From assembly GCA_038227135.1 (NCBI GenBank), contig JBBRQC010000012.1, positions 4,616 through 68,615 of the forward strand: a stretch of 64,000 bases of DNA, in the 5' to 3' direction. Source of the DNA: UBA4720 sp038227135. GTDB lineage: Bacteria > Gemmatimonadota > Gemmatimonadetes > Gemmatimonadales > Gemmatimonadaceae. Below, piece after piece: positions 29,264 to 38,570 of the stretch (positions are counted from its first letter, which is position 1; the number at the start of each line of letters is the position of its first letter). Position numbers and translations under genes: made by a program. A model generated the notes under the pieces. It made no database searches. It had not been told where the DNA came from and saw only the letters and a list, made by a program, of their open reading frames with translations.

Positions 29264-30361
29264 TTGTTGTCCAAAGCCGTTCCGTCGCTCGCACTGCTGG
29301 CACTTGCCGCCTGCGGGGGACTCAAAGAACCATACGTGGTGGGTGCAGCCGGGCCCTGGAAGCAGGGCTATGGACTACAGAACCTCCAGGGCGTGCAACT
29401 CGCGGCCGAAGAAATCAATAAGGCCGGGGGCATAAACGGCCACCCTTTCCAGGTGGTTACGCGCGACGATGAGGGCGACGGCACGGTCGCGGCGAAAGTG
29501 GCTCAGGAATTCGTGAGGAACCGCAAAATCTCGGCGGTGATTGGTCACGTTAACTCCTCGGGCATGCTCTCGGCGGCGAGGGTCTACGACGGACAGCTCG
29601 CCGCGGTCGCCACCAGCGCCACCTCCCCGGACCTGACCGGCATATCGAGCTGGGTATTTCGGATCATCTCGAGCGACTCCCTCAACGGGATCGCGCTCGC
29701 CACATTCGCCAACAAGTTTGCCACCCGCAACACGCCGGCGACAGCGGCGGTTCTCTACGAGAACAATACCTACGGTCGCGGACTGGCCGACTCGTTCAAG
29801 CGCTCCTTTCACGGGGAGCTGGTGAGCCTCGATCCGATTAACGCCGATCTGCCTTCGGCCGAGCCGTACGTAGCCTATCTCAAGACGAAGCGACCCAAAG
29901 TCGTGTTCATTGCTGGCCGCGTCGCGTCAGGCCTCAAGATCCTCCAGGAAGCGAAGCGTCAGGGCTTCAAACCCGTATTCGTGGGCGGCGATGGCTGGCA
30001 GGGCATTGTTTCCGACACGGCCGCCTCCGAAGGCACCTACATCGGAATGTCATTCACTCCGGAAGATCCTTCTCCGGCGGCGCGCGCGTTTGTCGCCGCG
30101 TTCGAGAAGAAATTCGGCACTGCGCCCGACGCCCACGCCGCGCTGGCGTACGACGCAACCAGGCTGGTTGCGCAGGCGCTCACCGAAAAGGGCGCGAACC
30201 GCAAGGCTATCCGCAACTATCTCCACTCGCTCACTCGTGAAAACGCCTATGCAGGCCTGACCGGCCCGGCGTTCTTCGAGGACACTGGAGATCCCGTCGG
30301 AATGCGGTTCCGGGTACTGCGTGTTCAGAAAGGGCTGCTGACCCTGGCGGATGCAAGATGA
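29264..30361 (+). CDS. LivK-like periplasmic binding lipoprotein
   Basis: A purine-rich Shine-Dalgarno precedes tandem TTG codons at 29264 and 29267; either gives a 364-365-residue lipoprotein with lipobox LAAC (SLALLALAACGG). The fold is type-I periplasmic binding protein: GYGLQNLQGVQLAAEEINKAGGINGHPF, IGHVNSSGMLSAARVY and LYENNTYGRGLADSF are characteristic of branched-chain amino-acid binding proteins. No LivFGHM permease or ATPase genes are nearby. The stop overlaps the chemoreceptor start (ATGA), so it likely presents a ligand to that receptor rather than to a transporter. Confidence 0.9.
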   Translation: MLSKAVPSLALLALAACGGLKEPYVVGAAGPWKQGYGLQNLQGVQLAAEEINKAGGINGHPFQVVTRDDEGDGTVAAKVAQEFVRNRKISAVIGHVNSSGMLSAARVYDGQLAAVATSATSPDLTGISSWVFRIISSDSLNGIALATFANKFATRNTPATAAVLYENNTYGRGLADSFKRSFHGELVSLDPINADLPSAEPYVAYLKTKRPKVVFIAGRVASGLKILQEAKRQGFKPVFVGGDGWQGIVSDTAASEGTYIGMSFTPEDPSPAARAFVAAFEKKFGTAPDAHAALAYDATRLVAQALTEKGANRKAIRNYLHSLTRENAYAGLTGPAFFEDTGDPVGMRFRVLRVQKGLLTLADAR

Positions 30362-32175
30362 GAGTTTCCTACCGCTTCCAGACGATTCGTCAGGTCCTGA
30401 CGGTCGGGTTTTCCTTCCTGATTCTTCTCCTCATCAGCGCCGGCGCGGTCGGTTGGTTCTCGATGAGACGGATGGCCGATGAGGTAACGAAAACACTGGC
30501 CGGAGCGCAGCAGGACGCGCGACAGGCTTCCGATTTCTCCAACGTCGTTACTCAGGAAATCCAGGCAGCAAACACGTACCTGAGCGATCAGGACGCCAAA
30601 TCGGATGCCGATTTCCGTCGGCTCGGCTGGGAAGCGCACAGGCTGCACCGGAGCTTTACCGCCAGCCCCGACGCTCTCGCCGAACAGATCGTCAGAACCA
30701 TTGCGATCGACACCACTCTCGCAAGAGTCGAAACTGCTTTCGCGTTGTCCCATCGTCTTACCGACCTGGGACGTCTCGATGACGCGCATATAGAGGCTCA
30801 GCGGGCGCGAAAGCTGGTGCCGTCCCTTCTCGAACAGCTGACCGGACTGGAGCACGCACGGGCGCAACAGCTTTCGGCAATGTCCGACAGTCTTCGCGCC
30901 CAGTCGGTCGCAAGGTCGAGGCTACTCGTCTCGGTGATCGTGGTGGCGACGCTCATTGCAATCATGATCGTGCTGCGCACCGGGCGCGCGGTCGGCCGGC
31001 CGCTTCGCCTTCTCGTCCGGCATGCAGTTCAGTTGAGTCACGGCGATCTTCAGCAGCGTACCGAGGGCGACATGCCCGGCGAGTTCCGCACGCTGGCGGA
31101 TGCGATGAACCACGCGACGATCGCGCTGTCACGGATCGCCTCGGGGGCCGCCACGACAGCGGAGGAAGTCGCCCAATCGGCGAGTGATCTACTTTCTGCG
31201 TCCAAACAGATTTCCGCCTCAGCCGGCGAAGTTGCGGACGCGGTCGAGGAAGTATCGCATGGCGCCGAATCGCAGGTGGCGCAGCTCCGACAGGTGAACG
31301 AAGCGTTGGACGGGATTCGCACGCGGGGAGACAATCTCGTCGGCGGTGCGCAGGAAGTTCACAGCCTTGCCAGCGCGATCGAAGCCGAAGCGCACGACAA
31401 GCGCGTCGAGATCGACCGTGCTCTCAAGATTCTTTTCGACGTGCGCACGATCGTTGAGCAGGCAGCCGGCCAGGTACGCGAGCTCAATACGACGGCGACC
31501 GACATCAACAAGTTCGTGGTCTCGGTTGGCCGTATCGCGGAGCAGACGAACCTGTTGTCCCTGAATGCGGCGATCGAGGCCGCGCGTGCCGGTGAGGCGG
31601 GCCGCGGGTTCGGAGTTGTCGCGAGCGAAGTAAGAAAGCTCGCCGACCAGACGCAGGCAGCGGCGGACGACGTAGTGAAAATGACAGAAACAGTGACCAT
31701 GCGGGTTGCAGCGACCTCGAAGGCGATGGAGCAGGGTGTGGTTCAGGTGGGTGAGATCGAGCGCGTGAGTCGCGAGCTGGACGCTGCTCTGTCGACGATC
31801 CTTGCCGCCGCGGAAAAGACGCGGACTGCCGCGGCCGGTGTAACGACTGCAGCGACTGAAAACGCGCGCGCGGTCGATTCCGCGGCCGCGAACCTCGGAC
31901 TCGTCGCGCGAACGGCGGAGAGTCACGCCACCGCGGCGATGGAAGTGAGTGCGTCGACAGAAGAACAGAGCGCGGCGTGTGAGCAGATGAGCATGGCTTC
32001 GACGCAGCTGTTCCATGGCAGCCACGTGTTGAGGGATCTGGTCGGCGAGCTCAAGACCACCGGGCCCGTCACCGCTCTCACATCGGAGCCGAGCAAGCCT
32101 CCCGACTCGGGTACGGTCCCGAGGCCGCTGACAACTCCTCCTCATTCATCGCCAGCAGTAAAACGGGTCGCGTAA
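30358..32175 (+). CDS. Methyl-accepting chemotaxis protein
   Basis: The 605-residue receptor has a first membrane helix at about 14-36, a periplasmic helical region, a second membrane helix at about 182-206 (LLVSVIVVATLIAIMIVL), a HAMP domain (about 207-265) and a cytoplasmic signalling domain. The conserved hairpin tip lies at about 394-430 and includes EQTNLLSLNAAIEAARAGEA (20 residues). No C-terminal pentapeptide for CheR tethering is visible. The periplasmic domain is short and helical, fitting indirect sensing through a binding protein. The last codons overlap the stem of a terminator. Confidence 0.95.
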   Translation: MRVSYRFQTIRQVLTVGFSFLILLLISAGAVGWFSMRRMADEVTKTLAGAQQDARQASDFSNVVTQEIQAANTYLSDQDAKSDADFRRLGWEAHRLHRSFTASPDALAEQIVRTIAIDTTLARVETAFALSHRLTDLGRLDDAHIEAQRARKLVPSLLEQLTGLEHARAQQLSAMSDSLRAQSVARSRLLVSVIVVATLIAIMIVLRTGRAVGRPLRLLVRHAVQLSHGDLQQRTEGDMPGEFRTLADAMNHATIALSRIASGAATTAEEVAQSASDLLSASKQISASAGEVADAVEEVSHGAESQVAQLRQVNEALDGIRTRGDNLVGGAQEVHSLASAIEAEAHDKRVEIDRALKILFDVRTIVEQAAGQVRELNTTATDINKFVVSVGRIAEQTNLLSLNAAIEAARAGEAGRGFGVVASEVRKLADQTQAAADDVVKMTETVTMRVAATSKAMEQGVVQVGEIERVSRELDAALSTILAAAEKTRTAAAGVTTAATENARAVDSAAANLGLVARTAESHATAAMEVSASTEEQSAACEQMSMASTQLFHGSHVLRDLVGELKTTGPVTALTSEPSKPPDSGTVPRPLTTPPHSSPAVKRVA

Positions 32176-32192
32176 GCGACCCGTTTTCTTTT
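32160..32192 (+). terminator. Strong terminator at the end of the chemoreceptor gene
   Basis: A perfect 12-pair stem (aaaacgggtcgc/gcgacccgtttt) with loop GTAA is followed by CTTTT. The stop codon TAA of the receptor gene sits in the loop. The A-run on the left side makes it potentially bidirectional, also serving the convergent M28 gene, which ends 5 bases beyond. Confidence 0.9.
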
Positions 32193-32197
32193 GCCGA

Positions 32198-33847
32198 CTA
32201 CTGCACGCAGGCCCCGTGCGGATCGGGCCTCGGCTTATCCACGACCAGGCGGTGATCCAGGTTGCCAACCCTGAGCGCGACGTCGTGTACCAGCTGCGAG
32301 ACTTTGCGCATGTGCTCGTAATCGATGTACTGGGGCTCATCGGTCAGCTGGTGATAGTCCATGTGGAGGCCGGTCGTGAAGAACGCGATCGGAATCCCGT
32401 ATCGTGCGTATTCGTAGTGGTCGCTCCGGCAGTAGATGCGCTCCGGGTGTCCATTTGCGTCGAACGCGTAATCGAAGCTGAGGGGAGTCGGCTCGCCGCG
32501 GTTCACGGCTTCGACGATGTCGCCGAGCTCCGTTGACAGCCGGCGGGATCCCACGAGCTGCAGATACGTCGGTCCCCCACGCACGAAGTCGAATGCGCCG
32601 CCGCGGCCGATCATGTCCACGTTGAGCTGTGCCACGATGGAATCGCGCGGGACCGTTGGATTGTCCGTGAAATAGTTGGAGCCGATGAGTCCGGCTTCTT
32701 CGCCGGTGTGCCAGACGAAGATGAGGGAGCGGCGCGGCTTGACGCCGGACCGGGCAAACGCTTCGGCGATCTCCAGCGCGCCCACCGAGCCCGAGCCGTC
32801 GTCGTCAGCGCCATTGTAGATCGAATCCATTCGCGCCGGCCTGATCCGATGCAGGCTGTCCACGTTCACGTGGATCGACGCCTGCTCGGCGGGTGTCAGT
32901 CCGCCACCGGGGGACCCCGGCGTCGCGTGGGTCCGCGCTTCCACGATCCGGTTCGCCATGATGTTGTAGGCGCGCAGGGAATCGTGGTCGAGAGGGCCCG
33001 CAAATCGGAATCCCAGATGATCATTGTGCGCACCGATCGCGACATACTCGCCCCGCAGCGCGGGGTCTGATCCTGGAATGATCCCGATCACGTTCCGCGC
33101 AGGAGCCTGCGACCGCGTGAAAGCCATCGAGGAGAAGCGGATCCAGCGGCCGGACGTTCCCGGCTTCAACGTCAGCGGATCGCCGCCGATCAGGCGCGAG
33201 GCAACCTCGGGGGAGACCACCAGATTGACTCGCGCCGGCGTGGTGTCGGTCGACAATGTGACGGTCCATGGACGCATCACACGCGGATTATTCGCCGTGA
33301 TGATCGCTCGCGCGCCGGAATAGCGCGTGACAATCTGACCGGGATTGCGCTGCAGAGGAGTTCGAATGGCGAAAAGAAGCGCTTTTCCGACCGCCTGATC
33401 CGGCGGGATCAGCGACGTGGTGTCGGACAGATCCCCGCCGTAGACGACCTGGAGGCTGTCGACTGGAATCGCGCGTCCCGACGACGGGAAGCTGGTGACG
33501 TAGTCCTTCCCGAAAGCGAGCGGCGCCCCGTCGACGATTACCTGGGCGCGCGGCGCTATCGAGACCTTGTACGCCGGCACATCCTGGAAATAGCTGCCAT
33601 TCGCGCCCCCGGGCTGGATACCGAGCCTTACCAGCTCATCGGCGATGTACTGCGTTCCCTTGAAATTGCCTTCGGTTCCGAACTGACGTCCCATCATCGA
33701 GTCGTCGGCGAATATGTAGAGACGGGTTTTCAGGTCCTGCGCGGTGATCTCCGGGCTGGTTGGGTCGCCGGCGCGGCTCTGCATGGCCGCTGCGCATCCC
33801 ATCGTGAGAGCGGCAACGATCGCATAAGTATTTCTCGAGGTATGCAA
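32198..33847 (-). CDS. Exported M28 zinc aminopeptidase
   Basis: The 549-residue protein has an N-terminal signal with a possible lipobox (LTMGCAA). A PA-type insert occupies about 130-260. Zinc ligands in order are H (IGAHNDHLG), D (NGADDDGSG), EE (HTGEEAGLIGS), D (LNVDMIG) and H (RSDHYEYARYGIP), giving a complete M28 site. The domain order is like the enzyme at the left edge of the window, and the two are probably paralogs. It probably shares the bidirectional terminator with the chemoreceptor gene. Substrate unknown. Confidence 0.93.
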   Translation of the reverse strand: MHTSRNTYAIVAALTMGCAAAMQSRAGDPTSPEITAQDLKTRLYIFADDSMMGRQFGTEGNFKGTQYIADELVRLGIQPGGANGSYFQDVPAYKVSIAPRAQVIVDGAPLAFGKDYVTSFPSSGRAIPVDSLQVVYGGDLSDTTSLIPPDQAVGKALLFAIRTPLQRNPGQIVTRYSGARAIITANNPRVMRPWTVTLSTDTTPARVNLVVSPEVASRLIGGDPLTLKPGTSGRWIRFSSMAFTRSQAPARNVIGIIPGSDPALRGEYVAIGAHNDHLGFRFAGPLDHDSLRAYNIMANRIVEARTHATPGSPGGGLTPAEQASIHVNVDSLHRIRPARMDSIYNGADDDGSGSVGALEIAEAFARSGVKPRRSLIFVWHTGEEAGLIGSNYFTDNPTVPRDSIVAQLNVDMIGRGGAFDFVRGGPTYLQLVGSRRLSTELGDIVEAVNRGEPTPLSFDYAFDANGHPERIYCRSDHYEYARYGIPIAFFTTGLHMDYHQLTDEPQYIDYEHMRKVSQLVHDVALRVGNLDHRLVVDKPRPDPHGACVQ

Positions 33848-34065
33848 GCCTGCTCCTGTTCGCTATAAGGGTAAATGCTGGTCGCGACGCTCGATTCGGA
33901 GTGTCGGAATATGAAAGCAGCGCGTCGTGATTATGGATATTAACTTGCTGGTATAGACTCTACTTCGCTGGTCCTGCCGCAGCCCGGGACTCTCCCCGCT
34001 GCCCGCCATTCCTCCCTCGCTGTGATGCATTTCGAAATCACGAATGCATGCGGCAACAGGCCGAA

Positions 34066-34680
34066 ATGAAAATTCTGGTAGCCGAAGACGATGCCGTCAC
34101 GCGGAAGATACTGGGCGCCACACTGGAACGCCTCGGCTGGGATGTAGTTACCGCCAACGATGGCGAAGCGGCGTGGCAGGTTTTCGAAACGCTGAGGGGA
34201 AAGGACGCACCCGATCTGGCAGTGTTGGACTGGATGATGCCCGGCGTCGAAGGAATCGAGATCTGCCGGCGCCTCCGCGCCACGCCCGGCTTCGAGTTCA
34301 TCTACGTCATTCTCGTCACATCTCGCGGGGACAAGCAGGACCTATCAGAAGGGCTGGCAGCGGGCGCCAACGATTACATCACGAAGCCGGTCCACCCCGT
34401 GGAGCTCGAGGCGCGCGTCCGCGTGGGTGAGCGGATGATGAATCTCCAACGCAGCCTGGCTGCCCGCGTTACGGAGCTCGAAGCAGCGCTTGGCGAGGTT
34501 CGCGCGCTGCAGGGCCTGCTGCCAATTTGCAGCTACTGCAAGAAAGTCCGAAACGAAGCGAACTACTGGGAGCAAGTCGATTCATATCTCACATCACATT
34601 CAGATGTGAAGATCACTCACGGCATATGCCCCGTCTGCCTCGAGAAAATGATGGAGGAGCTCGATGCCACCCCGGTCTGA
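34066..34680 (+). CDS. Response regulator with C-terminal Cys/His ribbon
   Basis: From the ATG at 34066 (MKILVAEDDAVTRK) the 204-residue product begins exactly at a receiver domain: acidic pocket EDD, phospho-acceptor D55 (LAVLDWMMPG), T85 and K107 (YITKPVHP). A coiled linker (about 125-150) leads to a compact domain with C155-SY-C158 and HGIC188-PV-C191, the zinc-ribbon-like tail found in some hybrid-kinase-associated receivers (LLPICSYCKK). No DNA-binding domain is present, so it probably acts by protein contact or phosphotransfer. An upstream ATG at 34048 is possible. It overlaps the Hpt gene by 17 bases. Confidence 0.87.
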   Translation: MKILVAEDDAVTRKILGATLERLGWDVVTANDGEAAWQVFETLRGKDAPDLAVLDWMMPGVEGIEICRRLRATPGFEFIYVILVTSRGDKQDLSEGLAAGANDYITKPVHPVELEARVRVGERMMNLQRSLAARVTELEAALGEVRALQGLLPICSYCKKVRNEANYWEQVDSYLTSHSDVKITHGICPVCLEKMMEELDATPV

Positions 34681-35053
34681 GATTCCAGCGCGCACTTACC
34701 GCGACGCCGGAGACCTGGATGAAGCTGCTCTGCTGATACTCGTTGACGGAGATCGCGGGCTGGCTCGCGAGCTGGCCGTGATCTTCCTCGAGGATCTCGG
34801 GCCGCGAGTGGCTGAGATCACGGAAGCGGTGACAGGGCGAGATCCCGATCGGTTGCGGGCGGGTGCACACGCACTGCGGGGATCAGCAGCCACGATGATG
34901 GCTAACAATGTCTCCGTTGCGGCGACCGCACTCGAGACAATGGGCCGTTCGGGTTTGCTCGACGGAGTGCAGCAAGCCCTCGAGGAGCTCAATCGCGCGC
35001 TTGCGCTTCTGCGCCCCCGGCTTGTCGCGCTCGCGGGACCAGGTGTGCCTTAG
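34664..35053 (+). CDS. Histidine phosphotransfer (Hpt) domain protein
   Basis: The 129-residue protein is a stand-alone Hpt domain: a four-helix bundle with the phosphoryl histidine H69 in AHALRGSAATMM, the canonical H-x-L-K/R-G-S. The ATG lies inside the response-regulator gene, so translation of the two is coupled and the products are likely partners in a phosphorelay. No kinase is adjacent; the nearest is at 40996. Confidence 0.87.
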   Translation: MPPRSEIPARTYRDAGDLDEAALLILVDGDRGLARELAVIFLEDLGPRVAEITEAVTGRDPDRLRAGAHALRGSAATMMANNVSVAATALETMGRSGLLDGVQQALEELNRALALLRPRLVALAGPGVP

Positions 35054-35075
35054 ATTTCAGCGCAGAGGCCTCGCG

Positions 35076-35831
35076 TTGACATCTCCCTCCCCCTCCACTG
35101 CTCCGCCCGCCGTCCTTCTGCTAAGCGGCGGGCTCGATTCGACCACCGTGCTTGCAGTCGCCCAGCACGAGGGCTTTGCCGTGCACGCACTCAGCTTCCG
35201 TTACGGGCAGCGACACGCGGCTGAGATCGAAGCGGCAAGAAACATCGCGCGGAAGGCAGGTGTCGCGCAGCATCGCATTATCGACATCGATCTCACCGTG
35301 TTCGGCGGCTCGGCGCTCACCGCGCCTACGCCAGTACCGAAGGATCGCAATCTCTCCGACCTGGCATCACGGGCAAAGGAGATTCCGATCACCTACGTTC
35401 CGGCTCGGAACACGATATTTCTTTCGTACGCGCTCGCTTTCGCGGAGGTCGTCGGCGCCACCAACATCTTCATCGGCGTCAATGCACTGGATTACAGCGG
35501 CTACCCCGATTGCAGGCCGGAATACATTCGTGCCTTCGAGGAAATGGCTAATCTTGCGACGCGCGCCGGAGTCGAAGGCGGCACTCGACTGGTAATCCGC
35601 ACTCCTCTCATCTCGCTGACCAAGGCCGCGATTGTCACGCTCGGGACCTCACTGGGCGTCGACTACTCCGCCACGACCAGTTGCTACGATCCGGAGGAGA
35701 GCGGCGACGCGTGCGGGAGATGCGACGCCTGTCAGCTGCGCCTGAAGGGCTTCGCTGAAGCGGGATTCGAGGACCCAATCGGGTACGCGGCTCCGCGGGG
35801 ACGGGCACGTGCGGGCAAAGCAACGCGATGA
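35076..35831 (+). CDS. queC: 7-cyano-7-deazaguanine (preQ0) synthase
   Basis: The 251-residue protein begins at a TTG preceded by AGAGG; the longer open frame upstream overlaps the Hpt gene and is not similar to QueC. The PP-loop LLSGGLDSTT binds ATP; the C-terminal CYDPEESGDACGRCDACQLR supplies four zinc cysteines. It converts 7-carboxy-7-deazaguanine and ammonia to preQ0 in queuosine biosynthesis. It overlaps queE by four bases. Confidence 0.95.
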   Translation: MTSPSPSTAPPAVLLLSGGLDSTTVLAVAQHEGFAVHALSFRYGQRHAAEIEAARNIARKAGVAQHRIIDIDLTVFGGSALTAPTPVPKDRNLSDLASRAKEIPITYVPARNTIFLSYALAFAEVVGATNIFIGVNALDYSGYPDCRPEYIRAFEEMANLATRAGVEGGTRLVIRTPLISLTKAAIVTLGTSLGVDYSATTSCYDPEESGDACGRCDACQLRLKGFAEAGFEDPIGYAAPRGRARAGKATR

Positions 35832-36475
35832 CGTACACCGTGAAAGAGATTTTTTATACGCTCCAGGGAGAAGGAGCGCAAAGCGGCAGAGCGGCGGTTT
35901 TCTGCCGCTTTTCCGGATGCAATCTCTGGTCAGGTCGAGAAGAAGATCGGTCCCGAGCCGTCTGCAAATTCTGCGACACCGATTTCGTCGGCACGGGAGC
36001 GGACGGCGGCCGGTTCTCCAGTGCTAACGAGCTTGCCGCTGCAGTCGACCGGTGTTGGGGGGGAGTTTCTGAGGGTGTTGCTCGAGCCGGGAAAAAGTAC
36101 GTCGTCTGCACGGGGGGAGAACCTCTGCTCCAGCTCGACGAAAAGTTGATCGATGCACTGCACGAGCGCGGTTTCGAGGTAGCAGTGGAGACGAACGGTA
36201 CTCGCCCCGCCCCTCCGACGCTCGATTGGATCTGCGTCAGCCCCAAAGCAGGAGCGCCCTTCGTGCAGACCAGCGGCAGCGAGCTCAAGCTCGTCTATCC
36301 CCAGGAGAACGCGCACCCCGAGACGTTCGCGCGTCTGGATTTCATGCACTTCTATTTGCAGCCGATGGACGGGCCCGATGTCGCGACCAACACCGAGCAG
36401 GCGATCGACTACTGTTTGAGAAATCCAGGCTGGCGCCTCAGCATTCAGACGCACAAGCTGGTCGGGATACGGTAG
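35828..36475 (+). CDS. queE: 7-carboxy-7-deazaguanine synthase
   Basis: The 215-residue radical-SAM enzyme has the QueE-specific cluster motif C31-x14-C46-x2-C49 (GCNLWSGREED...VCKFCDTDF), starting KEIFYTLQGEG. It makes 7-carboxy-7-deazaguanine from 6-carboxytetrahydropterin. The ATGA overlap with queC couples the two steps; queD and queF are not in this window. The product also feeds 7-deazaguanine DNA modification in some bacteria, but no such genes are nearby. Confidence 0.95.
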   Translation: MTYTVKEIFYTLQGEGAQSGRAAVFCRFSGCNLWSGREEDRSRAVCKFCDTDFVGTGADGGRFSSANELAAAVDRCWGGVSEGVARAGKKYVVCTGGEPLLQLDEKLIDALHERGFEVAVETNGTRPAPPTLDWICVSPKAGAPFVQTSGSELKLVYPQENAHPETFARLDFMHFYLQPMDGPDVATNTEQAIDYCLRNPGWRLSIQTHKLVGIR

Positions 36476-36478
36476 CTC

Positions 36479-37702
36479 TCAGGGTCTCATCGCCGGACCA
36501 AGCGCGCTCTTTCGTGGAGTTTTTCGAGTCTTCGAGTGTGTCTCGAACAATTCGAGATACTTGATGCCCGAGCCGGTGTTGAAGAGCACGACCTTCTCCT
36601 CCGGCTTCACGTCGCCGCGTGCCAGGAGCTGCCGGACCGCCGGCACGCACGCCCCGCCCTCTGGAGAAGCGAAGATGCCCTCGCTGCGCGCCAGCTCTTT
36701 CGCGCCGGCGATCAGCTCTTCGTCGGTGACGGTGACCGCCGTTCCGCCCGATTCGCGGATTGCGTCGAGGATCAGAAAGTCACCGATGGCTTTAGGGACG
36801 CGTAGCCCCGACGCAACCGTTGCCGCGTTCTCGAACTCCGCGGCGAATCGATCGCCCTTCTCGAACGCGCGCACGATCGGCGCGCACCCGGAAGCCTGCA
36901 CCGAAATCATGCGCGGCCGTTTGTCGCCAATCCAACCGAGCTGCTGCAGCTCGTCGAACGCTTTCCACATTCCGACGAGTCCCGTTCCCCCGCCAGTCGG
37001 ATAGATGATCACATCCGGCAGATTCCACGATAGTTGCTCGGCGATCTCGTAGCCGAGCGTTTTCTTTCCTTCCACACGGTACGGCTCTTTGAGCGTGGAG
37101 ACCTCGAACCACCCCTCGCTCTCCTTCAGCCTCCCCACTTCTGCTCCGCAATCGGTGATGAGGCCATCGATCAGCCTCACGTGCGCGCCCGATACCTCGC
37201 ACTCGATGATGTTGGCGCGGGGGGTGTCGCTTGGCATGAGCAGGTACGCACCGATGCGTGCGTGGGCGCAATACGCCGCGAGCGCGCCCGCGGCATTCCC
37301 GGCGGACGGCGCCGCCAGTTTCCTGACGCCCAGCTCCTTCGCCATCGAGACAGCAACCGACATTCCCCGAGCTTTGAAGCTCTGGGTAGGATTGAGCGAT
37401 TCATCCTTGACGTAAAGTTCGCTCACGCCGAGCGATTCGCCGAGCGTCTTCGCGTGAATCAACGGAGTCCATCCTTCGCCGAGGGTGACAATGTTGTCCT
37501 CGCGGCGAACCGGAAGCAGCTCCCGGTAGCGCCAGATATCGGATCTGCGCGCGAACAGCGACTGCCGTGTCATGAACTTTGCAATACGCTTCAGGTCATA
37601 GCGCACCAGTAGGGGCTTGCCGCACTCCGTGCAGACGTTGTGTAGCCGCCTCGCTTCGTATTCGCGATGGCAGAAGGAGCACTCGAGGTTCTTTACGTGC
37701 AT
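36479..37702 (-). CDS. thrC: Threonine synthase
   Basis: The 407-residue PLP enzyme carries an N-terminal zinc ribbon (C8, C11, C24, C27: ECSFCHREY...NVCTECGKP), then the fold-type-II domain with PLP lysine K110 in NPTQSFKARG and the phosphate-binding GGGTGLVGMWKAF. It converts O-phosphohomoserine to threonine. The zinc ribbon marks the class of threonine synthases related to archaeal/plant type. It converges on queE with three bases between stops. Confidence 0.93.
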   Translation of the reverse strand: MHVKNLECSFCHREYEARRLHNVCTECGKPLLVRYDLKRIAKFMTRQSLFARRSDIWRYRELLPVRREDNIVTLGEGWTPLIHAKTLGESLGVSELYVKDESLNPTQSFKARGMSVAVSMAKELGVRKLAAPSAGNAAGALAAYCAHARIGAYLLMPSDTPRANIIECEVSGAHVRLIDGLITDCGAEVGRLKESEGWFEVSTLKEPYRVEGKKTLGYEIAEQLSWNLPDVIIYPTGGGTGLVGMWKAFDELQQLGWIGDKRPRMISVQASGCAPIVRAFEKGDRFAAEFENAATVASGLRVPKAIGDFLILDAIRESGGTAVTVTDEELIAGAKELARSEGIFASPEGGACVPAVRQLLARGDVKPEEKVVLFNTGSGIKYLELFETHSKTRKTPRKSALGPAMRP

Positions 37703-37920
37703 TCAGAAGTCGCTTCGGAGAGGAAGGAGTGGGCGGGCCGATGCGCGTGCTATAGCTTTACGAAAAGTTACATGCGCCTCCAACCCTTTGCCGAAGGGAT
37801 GCCATCCCGATCGTTCGCTTATTCTCCGGGCTGCGCTCCGTTGGGGCACTTCTGATCGCGACACTGGTACCGCTTCTGATCGATCTCCGCGCCCACCGCT
37901 CGAGCCGCAACCGCCAATAG

Positions 37921-38445
37921 ATGTACGTCGGACATGTGGGCGCCGCCCTCGGCGCGAAGCGCGTGCGCAGGAGCATCGGACTGCTCGTCCTCCTGGTCGC
38001 GACATATATGCCGGACTGGGTGGACACCGGTCTATGCCTCGCCGGCGCGTTCAGCCCCAGGGAAATGCTGTCGCACTCCATCCCCGCGATTGTGCTGTTC
38101 ACGGCGATCGCGTTTGCTGCGTACGCAATCGGGACACGGGATTGGAGTGGGGCGCTCGTCGTTGCCGCTGTGATAGCATCGCACATGGTCCTCGACTGGA
38201 TCACCGGCTACAAACCCACGTGGCCCGGCGGACCGATGATCGGTCTTCAGCTCTACGATCATCCCATTGCGGACTTTGTCGCCGAGGCGGTGGTGATCGT
38301 AATCGGCGCCCTTCTTTACGCGCGAACGCTTCCACCGCGAAAAAGACCGTGGGTAGACGTGTCCGCGATGCTCGGCGCGCTGTTGTTGCTCCAGTTGGCA
38401 GTCGACATCGCAAGGCTGCTGATGAAGTCACTGCCCAAATGCTGA
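37921..38445 (+). CDS. Integral membrane protein, metal-dependent hydrolase-like
   Basis: The 174-residue protein opens with MYVGHVGAALGAKR, a common beginning of a small membrane family with conserved histidines and aspartates (YMPDWVD, MLSHSIP, ASHMVLDWITG, YDHPIADF). It has four hydrophobic helices. The His/Asp pattern is that of putative YdjM/LexA-binding metal-dependent hydrolases, with no demonstrated activity. The 218-base gap upstream shows nothing I can define. It may be a distant relative of the membrane protein at 13856. Confidence 0.65.
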   Translation: MYVGHVGAALGAKRVRRSIGLLVLLVATYMPDWVDTGLCLAGAFSPREMLSHSIPAIVLFTAIAFAAYAIGTRDWSGALVVAAVIASHMVLDWITGYKPTWPGGPMIGLQLYDHPIADFVAEAVVIVIGALLYARTLPPRKRPWVDVSAMLGALLLLQLAVDIARLLMKSLPKC

Positions 38446-38570
38446 TACTCCAGGAGCTTCATCCGGGTGCGCCGCAGGCAGACTTGCAGCTGGTCTCGAC
38501 AAATCAGAGACGCGGATTCATAGATTTCGTAGAGTAATCGACAAAACAAAGCCAATCCAACCACGAATCA

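Noticed and set aside
37617..38537. 306-codon frame covering the membrane protein at 37921 and the thrC start region
   Set aside because: The product is Arg/Ser/Cys-rich with no motif, whereas the frame used has clear membrane helices and a typical family start.
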